This document shows positions 24,984 through 32,189 of a stretch of 64,000 bases of DNA, piece after piece. A program made the position numbers and the translations under genes. The notes beneath the pieces are model-generated. The model was not told where the DNA came from. It did no database searches and worked only from the letters and a program-made list of their open reading frames with translations. The DNA is taken from the NCBI GenBank assembly GCA_965544035.1, contig CBEULR010000005.1, positions 62,001 through 126,000 on the forward strand, written 5' to 3'. This DNA is from CBEULR01 sp965544035. Its GTDB lineage: Bacteria; Bacillota; Desulfotomaculia; Desulfotomaculales; Desulforudaceae. How positions within the stretch are numbered: position 1 is the first letter of the stretch; each line of letters starts with the position of its first letter.

Positions 24984-25025
24984 AGATGCAGGGGACGCAG
25001 CGGCTTATCCGCCGCCGTCCCCTGC
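24984..25025 (-). terminator. Terminator of perR-rubrerythrin
   Basis: Minus-strand stem GCAGGGGAC...GTCCCCTGC with an inner GGC/GCC pairing, followed by ATCTTTTCC; it lies about 15 bases downstream of the rubrerythrin stop. Confidence 0.75.
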
Positions 25026-25038
25026 TCTCGCATGGGGG

Positions 25039-25584
25039 TTAAGATTTCTGGAAGTACCTCTGCAGCAGTCCGTAGAAGGCCATACAGTGCCTTGCCTCGT
25101 CCTTGCAGGCTTCGTGAATCGCGTCGTGTATGGCATCCTGCCCCTCGTTCTTGGAACGGGTCGCAATCTCCTTTTTCCCGCGATTGGCCCCCGCTTCGCC
25201 GTCCACCAGCTTCTTGAGGTTCTCTTCGGTGCTCTCACTCAGTTCATAGCCCAGCAGTTCGGCAAACCGGGCGGCGTGGTGCGCCTCTTCCCAGGCGATG
25301 CGCTTCATCGTTTCGGCCACCTCCGGATAGCCCTCGCGCTCCGCCTGGCGGGCCATCGCGATGTACAGCCCGACCTCCATACACTCGCCCTTAAACTGCA
25401 TCTCCAAATCTTTTTCAAAACCCGAACCCTTGGCCACACCGATCTTGTTCCAGTCCACCAGGTCAGGACCGGAGGTGCTCATCAGTTCAAACTTCTCCTT
25501 GGGAGCACCGCATCTGGGGCACCTCTCCGGAGGCGAATCCCCCTCGTGCACGTAGCCGCAAACCATACAGCGCCATTTTCTCAT
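25039..25584 (-). CDS. Rubrerythrin with N-terminal rubredoxin domain
   Basis: A 181-residue protein in reversed order relative to classical rubrerythrin: a rubredoxin-like knuckle CMVCGY...CPRCGAPKE at residues 6-30 precedes a ferritin-like diiron domain with E(C/M)E...EEAHH and CKDEARH motifs. Such proteins reduce hydrogen peroxide in anaerobes. AAAGGAGGTCA lies before the ATG at 25584. The gene is 13 bases after perR, so the two form a peroxide-response unit. Confidence 0.92.
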   Translation of the reverse strand: MRKWRCMVCGYVHEGDSPPERCPRCGAPKEKFELMSTSGPDLVDWNKIGVAKGSGFEKDLEMQFKGECMEVGLYIAMARQAEREGYPEVAETMKRIAWEEAHHAARFAELLGYELSESTEENLKKLVDGEAGANRGKKEIATRSKNEGQDAIHDAIHEACKDEARHCMAFYGLLQRYFQKS

Positions 25585-25597
25585 GCCGTGACCTCCT

Positions 25598-26020
25598 TTA
25601 TAGTTTTTCTTTATCTTGATCTTCCCGACACTCCGGGCAAACTCCATAAAAATAAGGTGTGTACTGTTCCACCCAGAAACCCCTTACACTCAGCGGGGTC
25701 TGCAGCACCAGAGAGTCGACATCCAGGTCGTAAATCCTCCGGCAATTCCGACAGAAGAAATGGCCGTGGGGGGCGGGGTTGGGGTCAAAATGCCGCTTAT
25801 CCGCCCTGATCCTCACTTCCTGCAGTTCCCCCGCCTCGGCCAGCAAATCCAGGGTGTTGTACACCGTCGCCAGGGAAAGCGAAGGAAACCGGGGTTTCAA
25901 CTGGTTATATATGTCTTCCGCCGAGGGATGGGTTGTGTTCCCTTCCAGCAGGCTTAACACAGCCAGCCTTTGGGGTGTAACCCTAAGCCCCAGCCTCTTG
26001 AGCATCTCGATCGGCTTCAT
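25598..26020 (-). CDS. perR: Fur-family peroxide regulator PerR
   Basis: A 140-residue Fur-family repressor. The winged helix (RLGLRVTPQRLAVLSLLE, LSLATVYNTLDLL) is followed by HFDPNPAPHGHFFC, with an Asp at the position equivalent to PerR Asp85, and two CxxC pairs (CRNC, CPEC) for the structural zinc. The Asp favours PerR over Fur. Directly upstream is a PerR-type box overlapping the -10, and directly downstream is rubrerythrin, supporting peroxide-responsive auto-regulation. Confidence 0.9.
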   Translation of the reverse strand: MKPIEMLKRLGLRVTPQRLAVLSLLEGNTTHPSAEDIYNQLKPRFPSLSLATVYNTLDLLAEAGELQEVRIRADKRHFDPNPAPHGHFFCRNCRRIYDLDVDSLVLQTPLSVRGFWVEQYTPYFYGVCPECREDQDKEKL

Positions 26021-26040
26021 ACTTTATAATCCTTTCTATT

Positions 26041-26055
26041 TTGGAATTATTATAA
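26041..26055 (-). promoter_or_regulatory. PerR box
   Basis: TTGGAATTATTATAA matches the TTATAATnATTATAA consensus at 13 of 15 positions and overlaps the -10 of the perR promoter. Confidence 0.75.
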
Positions 26056-26078
26056 ATTAATTGCCACCCCTTTGTCAA
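26049..26078 (-). promoter_or_regulatory. Promoter of perR-rubrerythrin
   Basis: TTGACA (26078-26073) and TATAAT (26054-26049) with 18-base spacing on the minus strand. Confidence 0.8.
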
Positions 26079-26103
26079 CCCTTTTTAATATTTTCTTTCG
26101 CCA

Positions 26104-26140
26104 ATAAACGGATTCTCCCCGATGAGGGAGAATCCGTGAC
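26104..26140. terminator. Hairpin downstream of the Cys/His-motif gene
   Basis: Near-perfect stem ACGGATTCTCCC / GGGAGAATCCGT with a 6-base loop. On the minus strand it is followed by TTATT, so it could end the transcript from 26255-27052. Confidence 0.6.
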
Positions 26141-26175
26141 AAACCAAAGTCGTTTTTCGGTTGTCACCCTAACGG

Positions 26176-26224
26176 GTGTCACCATCAGGAGAAAGACGGA
26201 AACCGGGGTAAACCCGGATGACAC
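26176..26224. repeat. Short derivative of the fold-back element
   Basis: A 49-bp stretch bounded by GTGTCACC and GGATGACAC and containing CCGGGGTAAACCCGGATGAC, the terminal motif of elements A and B. It lacks the internal arms. Confidence 0.55.
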
Positions 26225-26254
26225 GGGGACATAAAACTGACTTCGGGGCGGTAA

Positions 26255-27052
26255 TCACTTGTGAACGGCGGCGGCAATCTCCGGCACGACTACTTCGCAG
26301 CGTTCCCCGGGCACCAGGCCGAACAGCCTTTGGAACGGTTCCTTCCCGATCACCCGCGCGCATTCTTCCAGGCTTTTATTGATCAGATCGTTAACCTCGG
26401 CTGCATACCGGGCGCCGTCGAACCGTTTCCCCTGCAGTCCCGCATCAAGCGTCCTCTTCTGCGCAAGCAGTTTCTCCCGCATACCCTGCACCGCCTCAAT
26501 CAGGCCGCCATCAGCTTCGGGAAGGCGATACCGAATCAGCAGCGCCGTTTCCTGTGCCGGAAGATCGGCCGCCCCTCTGCGGCCGGCCTGCGTATGCAAG
26601 GCAATCAGCGCGGCCGTGTACTCCCGCTCTTTTTTTGTAAGCCGCCGCAGGGCGTCCTGAACCCCGGGCGGCTGTTCTGAGACCTGATCCGCCGCACACC
26701 GTTTAATCACATCCTGCCACTCCTGTTGCGCAGTTTCAGTAGGGGTGCCGTAAGCCCCGTAGATCATAGACGACAGGGCGTAACCTCCGGCTCCGGACAC
26801 CACCACCCCCGCCGGCCACAGAATCCTGTTCGCCGCCTGGTGGCATACACCGGTAACCCCATAGTCAATTCCGGCTTCCGCATCAGGGTGGGATATGCAG
26901 TGCGCCGCTCCGGCATCGCCCGATCCGCGGCAGATTTCCCGCCCGCCTTGGGTTCCGCCGAAGCAGCCCCATCTATGCCCTTCACTGCTCGTCACATAGG
27001 CATGATCCACAAACGGCATCATGAATGACGCCCAACCATACAACCCCGCCAT
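26255..27052 (-). CDS. Conserved-looking hypothetical protein with His/Cys motifs
   Basis: About 265 residues. The N-terminal half has DHAYVTSSEGHRWGCFGG, then CISHPDAEAGIDYGVTGVCH and QAANRILWPAG; the C-terminal half is a helical, Lys/Arg-rich tail. An early conserved His followed by a later Cys in G-V-C-H-Q is the order seen in circularly permuted papain-like (LRAT/YiiX-type) folds, but this is only a shape argument. Start at 27052 chosen for GGGGGGTTGAGG upstream; the frame is open to 27103. No operon partner. Confidence 0.55.
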   Translation of the reverse strand: MAGLYGWASFMMPFVDHAYVTSSEGHRWGCFGGTQGGREICRGSGDAGAAHCISHPDAEAGIDYGVTGVCHQAANRILWPAGVVVSGAGGYALSSMIYGAYGTPTETAQQEWQDVIKRCAADQVSEQPPGVQDALRRLTKKEREYTAALIALHTQAGRRGAADLPAQETALLIRYRLPEADGGLIEAVQGMREKLLAQKRTLDAGLQGKRFDGARYAAEVNDLINKSLEECARVIGKEPFQRLFGLVPGERCEVVVPEIAAAVHK

Positions 27053-27150
27053 TATCCTCAACCCCCCGCCAATTTCTGAATTATATGGTCTATCATATGG
27101 CACTTGTTTCCAGGGAGTTACTCCTCAAGGGCGGAGAAAACCCGACGCGC

Positions 27151-27187
27151 AAAAAAGAAGGATCCCCGCCCCGAAGGCGGGAATCCC
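27151..27187 (-). terminator. Terminator of the ferredoxin gene
   Basis: Minus-strand CCCGCC / GGCGGG hairpin with flanking GGATTC/GGATCC, followed by TTCTTTTTT. Confidence 0.8.
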
Positions 27188-27240
27188 TGGTGTTGGCGCA
27201 CAGCCTTACCCGGTTTGGATGCCACCGTTAAACCGGGGCG

Positions 27241-27426
27241 TCATATTTCACTCAGCGACGGAGCCCCATTCGGGCAGATTGTCACGCAGGTCTCGCAGCC
27301 CATACATTCGGAAGACTCGTCAAAAATACACTTTCCATCCTCAATGCTCAGGCACTGGGCCGGGCAGCAGTCGACACATTCTCCGCAGCCGTCACACTTG
27401 TCATGGTCGATGGTGACTACAAACAT
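27241..27426 (-). CDS. 2[4Fe-4S] ferredoxin
   Basis: A 61-residue bacterial ferredoxin with two cluster motifs, CDGCGECVDCCP and CMGCETCVTICP. The 28-residue gap between clusters is normal. GGAGGTATT precedes the ATG. It is monocistronic with its own terminator and would serve as soluble electron carrier, for example for the 2-oxoacid oxidoreductase in this window. Confidence 0.92.
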   Translation of the reverse strand: MFVVTIDHDKCDGCGECVDCCPAQCLSIEDGKCIFDESSECMGCETCVTICPNGAPSLSEI

Positions 27427-27740
27427 GGGAATACCTCCTTACCCCGTACACATAATGATTTTGGGTGCGTGTTTTTGACACTTGCCCATTACACCTGGAT
27501 TATTTCGCCGTCAGGAGCAATATTCCTTTTGCTTAAGAACATTTTTTCATAAACCTGCTGGAGGTTACAACACATCCGCGTGTCACCGGCTGCCGGTTCT
27601 CCCGCCGGGCAGGCGGTGTGTACAGTTGCACCGGTTGTCCCCCTTGTGGTACATTGAATACGTACATACGTCAGTAAGCGATAAAGGATGAACTACGGAC
27701 GCCACCGCCAACCGCGTCCGATTGAAAGGTGAGTAGGGCA
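27427..27740. other. Intergenic region, no supported feature
   Basis: 314 bases between divergent ferredoxin and FmdB-type genes. It must hold both promoters, but I see no -35/-10 pair good enough to report. ACGTACATACGT near 27659-27670 is a small palindrome of unknown meaning. Confidence 0.5.
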
Positions 27741-27983
27741 ATGCCGATCTTCGAATTCCGCTGTGTCAGCTGTGGGAAGGTTTTTGAGAAGCTGATCCGT
27801 GATCGTGATCAGGAAGTGGAGATTAAGTGTCCCGAATGCGGTTCGGAAGAAGCCGATCGGGTAATCAGCAGGTCGAACTCCATCGTGCGCGGCAGCAAGG
27901 GCAATAAGACGAAGTTGACCAGCAAGTCGTGCAGTCCGGGCAGTTCCTGTCACACTTTAGAGATTCCGGGAGCGGGGGACTGA
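27741..27983 (+). CDS. FmdB-family zinc-ribbon protein
   Basis: An 80-residue protein whose N-terminal zinc ribbon (MPIFEFRCVSCGKVFEKLI and later CPECGSEE) defines the FmdB/CxxC_CxxC_SSSS family of putative regulators. The C-terminal tail is short and Ser/Cys-containing (CSPGSSC). AAAGGTGAGTAGGG precedes the ATG at 27741; a GTG 12 bases earlier was rejected. It is followed after 4 bases by the zinc-ribbon/HEAT gene. Confidence 0.85.
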   Translation: MPIFEFRCVSCGKVFEKLIRDRDQEVEIKCPECGSEEADRVISRSNSIVRGSKGNKTKLTSKSCSPGSSCHTLEIPGAGD

Positions 27984-27987
27984 GCAC

Positions 27988-29127
27988 GTGGGACGCAGAC
28001 CATCCATCGAACAACCGTCGGAAGATGCCGCCTGCCCCTTCTGCGGTCTGCCGATTGAGCGACCGCGGGAAGTGGATGACGGGAACGCGCGGGAAATGCC
28101 CATTGGATGCTGCACCAACTGCGGTGCCGTCTATGCCTGTGACGTCACCGGCCACAATATGGGCGAGGCTTTTTCGGAAGCACTTGTCTTCGCCTGCGAC
28201 ATGGACTGGGAACTGGCGTGGGATCTGCTGCCGGGAGAGGACTATATGCACACGGTTGTCGAGGGATACGACCTGGAAACCAACCAGGTTTATCCCGAGA
28301 AAACCCTGGCGCCACATACCGTCCGTGGGGCACTCGCTTTTGTCCGGATGCACGCCGAAGTTCAGGAGATAAAGGGCAAAGGTGTGGCCAAGAGGATCGC
28401 CCGAAGCAGAGCCGTTACCCTGCAGAAGGGCATACCGTCCGAAGCAGAGACCTCAGACGGAGAACCGGCGCGGAAGCTTACCAAGGAAGAGGTCGAGCAG
28501 TGCATCAGGGAGTACCGGCTGGAGCCGATTGCGGCCTCCGCCCGTCTGGACAAGAAGACCGGCCGGTACGTGCAACGGCTGCTGTACTCGAATGATGAAC
28601 TGGTGCGGCTGCGCGCCGCTGAGGCTCTGGGGGCCGTAACGAAGGTATTGGCGCCCGTCGATCCGACTGCCGCCGTCGCCATCCTGAGGGGCCTGTTTAC
28701 CCCGTTCGAGACCACTAGTTCCTCGGTCTGGGGCAGCATCGACGCCATCGGGGAAATCATGGCCGCCGCGCCCGGCCTTTTTGGGGGCTACCTCCCCCGG
28801 CTGTTCCCGCTCCTTGAAGACAACAACCTGAGGCCCGTGGTCATAAGGGCCTTGGCCCGCATCGCACAGGTCAGACCGGACCTTGCCGGAAAGGCGACCA
28901 AACGTGTCAGGCCGCTGCTCGACAGCCCCGATCCGGAAACCAGAGGTAACGCGGTCCGCCTCTTTGTTATTCTCGGTGCGCGCGGCATACGCGAGCGCCT
29001 GGCCGAACTGCAGAACGACACTGACCGGGTGAAGGTCTATACGAACGGAGAATTGGTGTACCAGACAATCGGCGAACTGGCCCGTGCCGGCCTTACCGAC
29101 CGAACAGCAGGTTTCTCCGAGAGCTGA
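27988..29127 (+). CDS. Zinc-ribbon plus HEAT-repeat protein
   Basis: A 379-residue protein. Residues 16-50 carry CPFCGLP and CCTNCGAVYACD, a zinc ribbon, followed by a conserved-looking YDLETNQVYPEKT segment and from about 200 onward HEAT repeats (NDELVRLRAAEALG, RPVVIRALARIAQ, DPETRGNAVRLFVILG). It may belong to the HEAT family often called DVU0298-like in sulfate reducers, but I am not sure of that link. The GTG start has GGGGGA upstream. Probably a scaffold or adaptor; it lies 1.5 kb from the dsr operon on the opposite strand. Confidence 0.65.
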   Translation: MGRRPSIEQPSEDAACPFCGLPIERPREVDDGNAREMPIGCCTNCGAVYACDVTGHNMGEAFSEALVFACDMDWELAWDLLPGEDYMHTVVEGYDLETNQVYPEKTLAPHTVRGALAFVRMHAEVQEIKGKGVAKRIARSRAVTLQKGIPSEAETSDGEPARKLTKEEVEQCIREYRLEPIAASARLDKKTGRYVQRLLYSNDELVRLRAAEALGAVTKVLAPVDPTAAVAILRGLFTPFETTSSSVWGSIDAIGEIMAAAPGLFGGYLPRLFPLLEDNNLRPVVIRALARIAQVRPDLAGKATKRVRPLLDSPDPETRGNAVRLFVILGARGIRERLAELQNDTDRVKVYTNGELVYQTIGELARAGLTDRTAGFSES

Positions 29128-29142
29128 AAATCAAGACAGAAT

Positions 29143-29175
29143 AACGGATTCGGAATTACCACCGAATCCGTTTTC
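29143..29175 (+). terminator. Terminator after the HEAT gene
   Basis: Perfect 11-bp stem AACGGATTCGG / CCGAATCCGTT with 8-base loop, followed by TTCC; it also faces the converging YkgJ-type gene. Confidence 0.75.
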
Positions 29176-29189
29176 CTTGCTCGCATTGG

Positions 29190-29801
29190 TTAATCTTCAG
29201 GCCGCTGCTTCAGGGCGGCAGACACAGACACCAGCAGAGCCGCCCGGTCCGGATCCGGCCGCCCTTCTTTCTCCAGAGCGGCCTTCGACATCTCATAGAG
29301 TTCTTTATGCACACGGTCCAGATTGAATGCGGGATAGGACTTGCCGGCTTCAAAGGCCGCCTTCCAGCACGTCCGCCCGGCACCGTTCACCCTGGTGGGA
29401 ATGCCGTACACACGGCACGTCACCGGCCGGTGCTGGTATAGAACACAGTCGCCCTGATCATTCAGCAGCGGGCACCGGATACGCTCCCTGGACAGGGCGT
29501 AGGACTGCATCATCGGATCATCCCCGTGGGCCTCACTTAAAAGCGACTGAAATCTGTTCAGCCGCTCTTCGGCCTGCTGCGCCCGCTTCAGCACCTCCTG
29601 CCGCACGGCCGGGTCAAGCTTGGAAAAGTGCTCCCGCAGATAGGCTGCTTCAATAGGGAAGAGACCGAACAGGGCATGGCAGCAGTCGGTGCAGCCCCGT
29701 TTGCATTTTACGGCTTCCGCGTAATCACGCTGGATCCGCTCAAAAGCCAGGTCGGCGGCCAGCCCCAGCTGCTCGTAGCGCGCAAACAACTCGCTAAGCA
29801 T
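29190..29801 (-). CDS. YkgJ-type cysteine-cluster protein
   Basis: A 203-residue protein with CKRGCTDCCHALF near residue 33, a C at CPLLNDQGDCVLYQHRPVTCRVYG, and a fourth region near GRTCW: the CxxxCxxCC pattern of the YkgJ/zinc- or iron-chelating family. Function is unknown. Its start overlaps the end of the TPR gene by 8 bases, so it is co-translated, and both lie just downstream of dsrD. Confidence 0.85.
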   Translation of the reverse strand: MLSELFARYEQLGLAADLAFERIQRDYAEAVKCKRGCTDCCHALFGLFPIEAAYLREHFSKLDPAVRQEVLKRAQQAEERLNRFQSLLSEAHGDDPMMQSYALSRERIRCPLLNDQGDCVLYQHRPVTCRVYGIPTRVNGAGRTCWKAAFEAGKSYPAFNLDRVHKELYEMSKAALEKEGRPDPDRAALLVSVSAALKQRPED

Positions 29802-30441
29802 TGCCGTTCCCGTCCTGCGCTTCGCGGTGGGGTTCCAGTTCCTTCAGGAAATCCGGATGCACCGGAAAACCGTGCTGTGCAGCCAGGTCCACGTGCCGGA
29901 CGGCCTTTGCGAATTCCTTCTTCAAGTAGTACGCATAGGCCAGGTTGTTGTGACCCAAGCCGAAATTCGGCGCCATCTCCACCAGCTTCTCACCGGTCTC
30001 GATCGCCTGGTCGATCTCATCCTTCTGCAGGTAAGCACTGATCAGGTTCGCCCACGCCTGGACGATTTCCGGATTGATTTCGACGGCCTTCTTCAATGCG
30101 GCAATGGCCTCGTCGGTCCGCATCTGCTCCAGGTAGGCAAAACCGAGATTGGCATACCCCCGGGCGTATCGGGGCTCAACCTGGACGGCTCTCTGGTTCG
30201 ACAGGATTACGCCCTCGATATCCCCCTTCTTGTAGAAGATGTAACCCAGGTTCACCCAGGCCTCAAACATGCGCGCGCCTTCCTCAATGGACTCCTTGAA
30301 ATAGCGCTCCGCCTCATCCAGCCTTCCTTCCTGCATCGCGACCACACCCAGGTTATACAGGGCCGTCGCACATTCCGGGTTGTCCTTGAGCATCTGCTTC
30401 TGTTCGTGGATCCATTCTTCCGCATCTCTGGGTTCTGCCAC
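29794..30441 (-). CDS. TPR-repeat protein
   Basis: A 215-residue soluble protein with about five tetratricopeptide repeats (ATALYNLGVVAMQEGRLDEA, then FEAWVNLGYIFYKKGD, then RGYANLGFAYLEQ, and two more). The GTG at 30441 has GGAAGGAG about 11 bases upstream. The open frame continues to 30579 but there it translates the micro-repeat tract at 30489-30578, so the longer form is unlikely. TPR proteins mediate protein-protein contacts; a role with the dsr products is possible but only inferred from position. Confidence 0.85.
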   Translation of the reverse strand: MAEPRDAEEWIHEQKQMLKDNPECATALYNLGVVAMQEGRLDEAERYFKESIEEGARMFEAWVNLGYIFYKKGDIEGVILSNQRAVQVEPRYARGYANLGFAYLEQMRTDEAIAALKKAVEINPEIVQAWANLISAYLQKDEIDQAIETGEKLVEMAPNFGLGHNNLAYAYYLKKEFAKAVRHVDLAAQHGFPVHPDFLKELEPHREAQDGNGNA

Positions 30442-30488
30442 CGGCCACGTCACTCCTTCCATAGATTCGGGCGTCGACTCCGTCGACA

Positions 30489-30578
30489 CCTCCGACTTCC
30501 GACCTCCTAATTCTTCGGAATCGGCCCGCCGATTCCTACCGCTGCTTCCGACTTCCGACCTCTGGCCTCCGGCTTCCA
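30489..30578. repeat. Micro-repeat tract (ACTTCCGACCTCC words)
   Basis: CGACTTCCGACCTCC occurs near 30495 and again near 30550, with CCTCTGGCCTCCGGCTTCC between and after. The same words recur at 39820-39920 (ACTTCCGACCTCTCACTTCC). Confidence 0.6.
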
Positions 30579-30579
30579 C

Positions 30580-30617
30580 AAAAAAGGCCGCCCGCCTCCA
30601 ACGGGCGAGCGGCCTCG
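30580..30617 (-). terminator. Terminator of dsrABD
   Basis: Minus-strand long stem GAGGCCGCTCGCCCG...CGGGCGGCCTTTTTT, a strong intrinsic terminator 19 bases after dsrD. Confidence 0.9.
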
Positions 30618-30635
30618 CAATTGCACCAGACTACA

Positions 30636-30881
30636 TTAGTCGTCGGCACTGGTTTCGCCCTGACGGCTCGCCAGCGTGTACATGGTGGTGCTACCGGTCA
30701 TAAAGTAAGCCACTTTACCCTCGGTAACCAAAGCATTGCACGCCTTTTTCACATCGCGCATGCCGGCATCGGGGTACTCCTTCTTCACAGCCTTTTCCAG
30801 GTCCTTGAAGTAGTGTTTTGACTTCTTGGAATTGGTCAGGAAGTCCACAATGACCTGTTTCATTTCATCCATGGATGCCAC
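30636..30881 (-). CDS. dsrD: Dissimilatory sulfite reductase-associated protein DsrD
   Basis: An 81-residue winged-helix-like protein with VIVDFLTNSKKSKHYFKDLE and the C-terminal GKVAYFMTGSTTMYTLA typical of DsrD. In sulfate reducers dsrD lies directly after dsrAB, as here (38-base gap), and recent work describes it as an allosteric activator of the reductase. The GTG start at 30881 is preceded by GGGGAGG 8 bases away. Confidence 0.95.
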   Translation of the reverse strand: MASMDEMKQVIVDFLTNSKKSKHYFKDLEKAVKKEYPDAGMRDVKKACNALVTEGKVAYFMTGSTTMYTLASRQGETSADD

Positions 30882-30919
30882 TCATCATACCTCCCCTCAT
30901 GTATTTGGGGTAGGGCGTA

Positions 30920-32107
30920 CTAGTCGCTGCTACCCGCCGCCTTGGAAACCGCCCACGAGGCGTCCGTGTACTTGAACTGGGTGCTCGTCCGGTACGTGTC
31001 GTACGCCAGACGATAGTCGTCGATAAGGTGTTCGGTGAACGGAAGATCACACAGCTCGAAGAACTTCTCCCAGCCGATTCTTTCCGCCCAGTCACCGAGC
31101 CGCTCGTACTTCTTAGCATTCGCCGCATAGACCTCGACGATACGCTTAACAGTCTCGCAGACCTCGGGGAACCGCGGGAAGTTGTTGGGCAGGAAGGGAA
31201 CAATAACCTTCGAGAACTTCGGCATCGAGATGCGGTTGGAGAGCTTACCGCCCGCCAGAATAACCACACCGTCGCCCTCTTTGTCGGCCAGCGGCAGGGC
31301 CGCGCACATGGTGTAGCAGTTGCCGCAGAACATGCAGCGCTCTACCTTGAGCTTCACGGTCTTCTTGCCGTCCGCGGTCTTGTCCGGTGAGAAGGCGGCC
31401 TTCGGGCAGGAAGCAATAACCGTCGGGATCTCGCACATCTTGGCAAGATACTCATGGTCGATGATGGGCGGCTTGCGGTGGTAACCCAGCATTGCGATGT
31501 CCGAGCAGTGCACGGCACCGCACATGTTCAGGCAACAGGCCATCGAAACACGCAGCTTGGCCGGCAGGGTCATGCTCTGGAAATACTCATAGAGATCGTC
31601 CATCACGGCCTTGACCATCGAAGAAGCATCGGTGGCCGGCGTATGGCAGTGGATGTAGCCCTGCGTGTGAACCATATTGGTGATGCCGGCACCCGTCCCG
31701 CCGATCGGGAACTTGTTGCTGCCGGAGAAGAACTTGCGGCTCTCCAGTTCCTTCTTCAGAGGCTCCACTTTTTCCAGGCTGTCAACCAGGAATTCAATGT
31801 TGTTCCGGGTGGTGAAGCGGACATAGCCGTCGCAGTGTTTGTCGGCAATGTCGCAGATCTCACGCACGAACGCCGATGACATGATGCGCATTCCACCGGC
31901 CCGGACTGTGTAAACCTTTTCACCCGTTTCCGAAACGTGGACCAGAACACCGGGCTCCAAGACTTCATGGTAGGCCCACTTGCCGTAATTCCGCTGGATA
32001 ACCGGCGGGAAGAAGTCCCAGTAGTGGCGCGGTCCGATATCGGTAATACGGTCCTTATTGGGGTTTTCAGGGTCATACACCCCAAACCTGGTACTAGAAA
32101 GACCCAT
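30920..32107 (-). CDS. dsrB: Dissimilatory sulfite reductase beta subunit
   Basis: A 395-residue siroheme/[4Fe-4S] protein of the reductase that converts sulfite toward sulfide in sulfate respiration, acting in the cytoplasm as alpha2beta2. CCLNMCGAVHCSD provides the siroheme-cluster cysteine motif, and an inserted ferredoxin domain has CPKAAF and CMFCGNCYTMC. Length is normal. It follows dsrA after an 82-base gap that contains a hairpin. Confidence 0.97.
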   Translation of the reverse strand: MGLSSTRFGVYDPENPNKDRITDIGPRHYWDFFPPVIQRNYGKWAYHEVLEPGVLVHVSETGEKVYTVRAGGMRIMSSAFVREICDIADKHCDGYVRFTTRNNIEFLVDSLEKVEPLKKELESRKFFSGSNKFPIGGTGAGITNMVHTQGYIHCHTPATDASSMVKAVMDDLYEYFQSMTLPAKLRVSMACCLNMCGAVHCSDIAMLGYHRKPPIIDHEYLAKMCEIPTVIASCPKAAFSPDKTADGKKTVKLKVERCMFCGNCYTMCAALPLADKEGDGVVILAGGKLSNRISMPKFSKVIVPFLPNNFPRFPEVCETVKRIVEVYAANAKKYERLGDWAERIGWEKFFELCDLPFTEHLIDDYRLAYDTYRTSTQFKYTDASWAVSKAAGSSD

Positions 32108-32158
32108 TTAACACCCTCCCGTCAGAGAAATTCAGTATCATCGTTTATTCACCGGTCA

Positions 32159-32176
32159 CGCCGCCTTCAGGCGGCG
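32159..32176 (-). other. Hairpin between dsrA and dsrB
   Basis: Perfect 7-bp stem CGCCGCC / GGCGGCG with a 4-base loop in the 82-base dsrA-dsrB spacer. No T-tract follows, so it is more likely an mRNA stability or processing element than a terminator. Confidence 0.55.
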
Positions 32177-32189
32177 GAAGAGATCCCTA

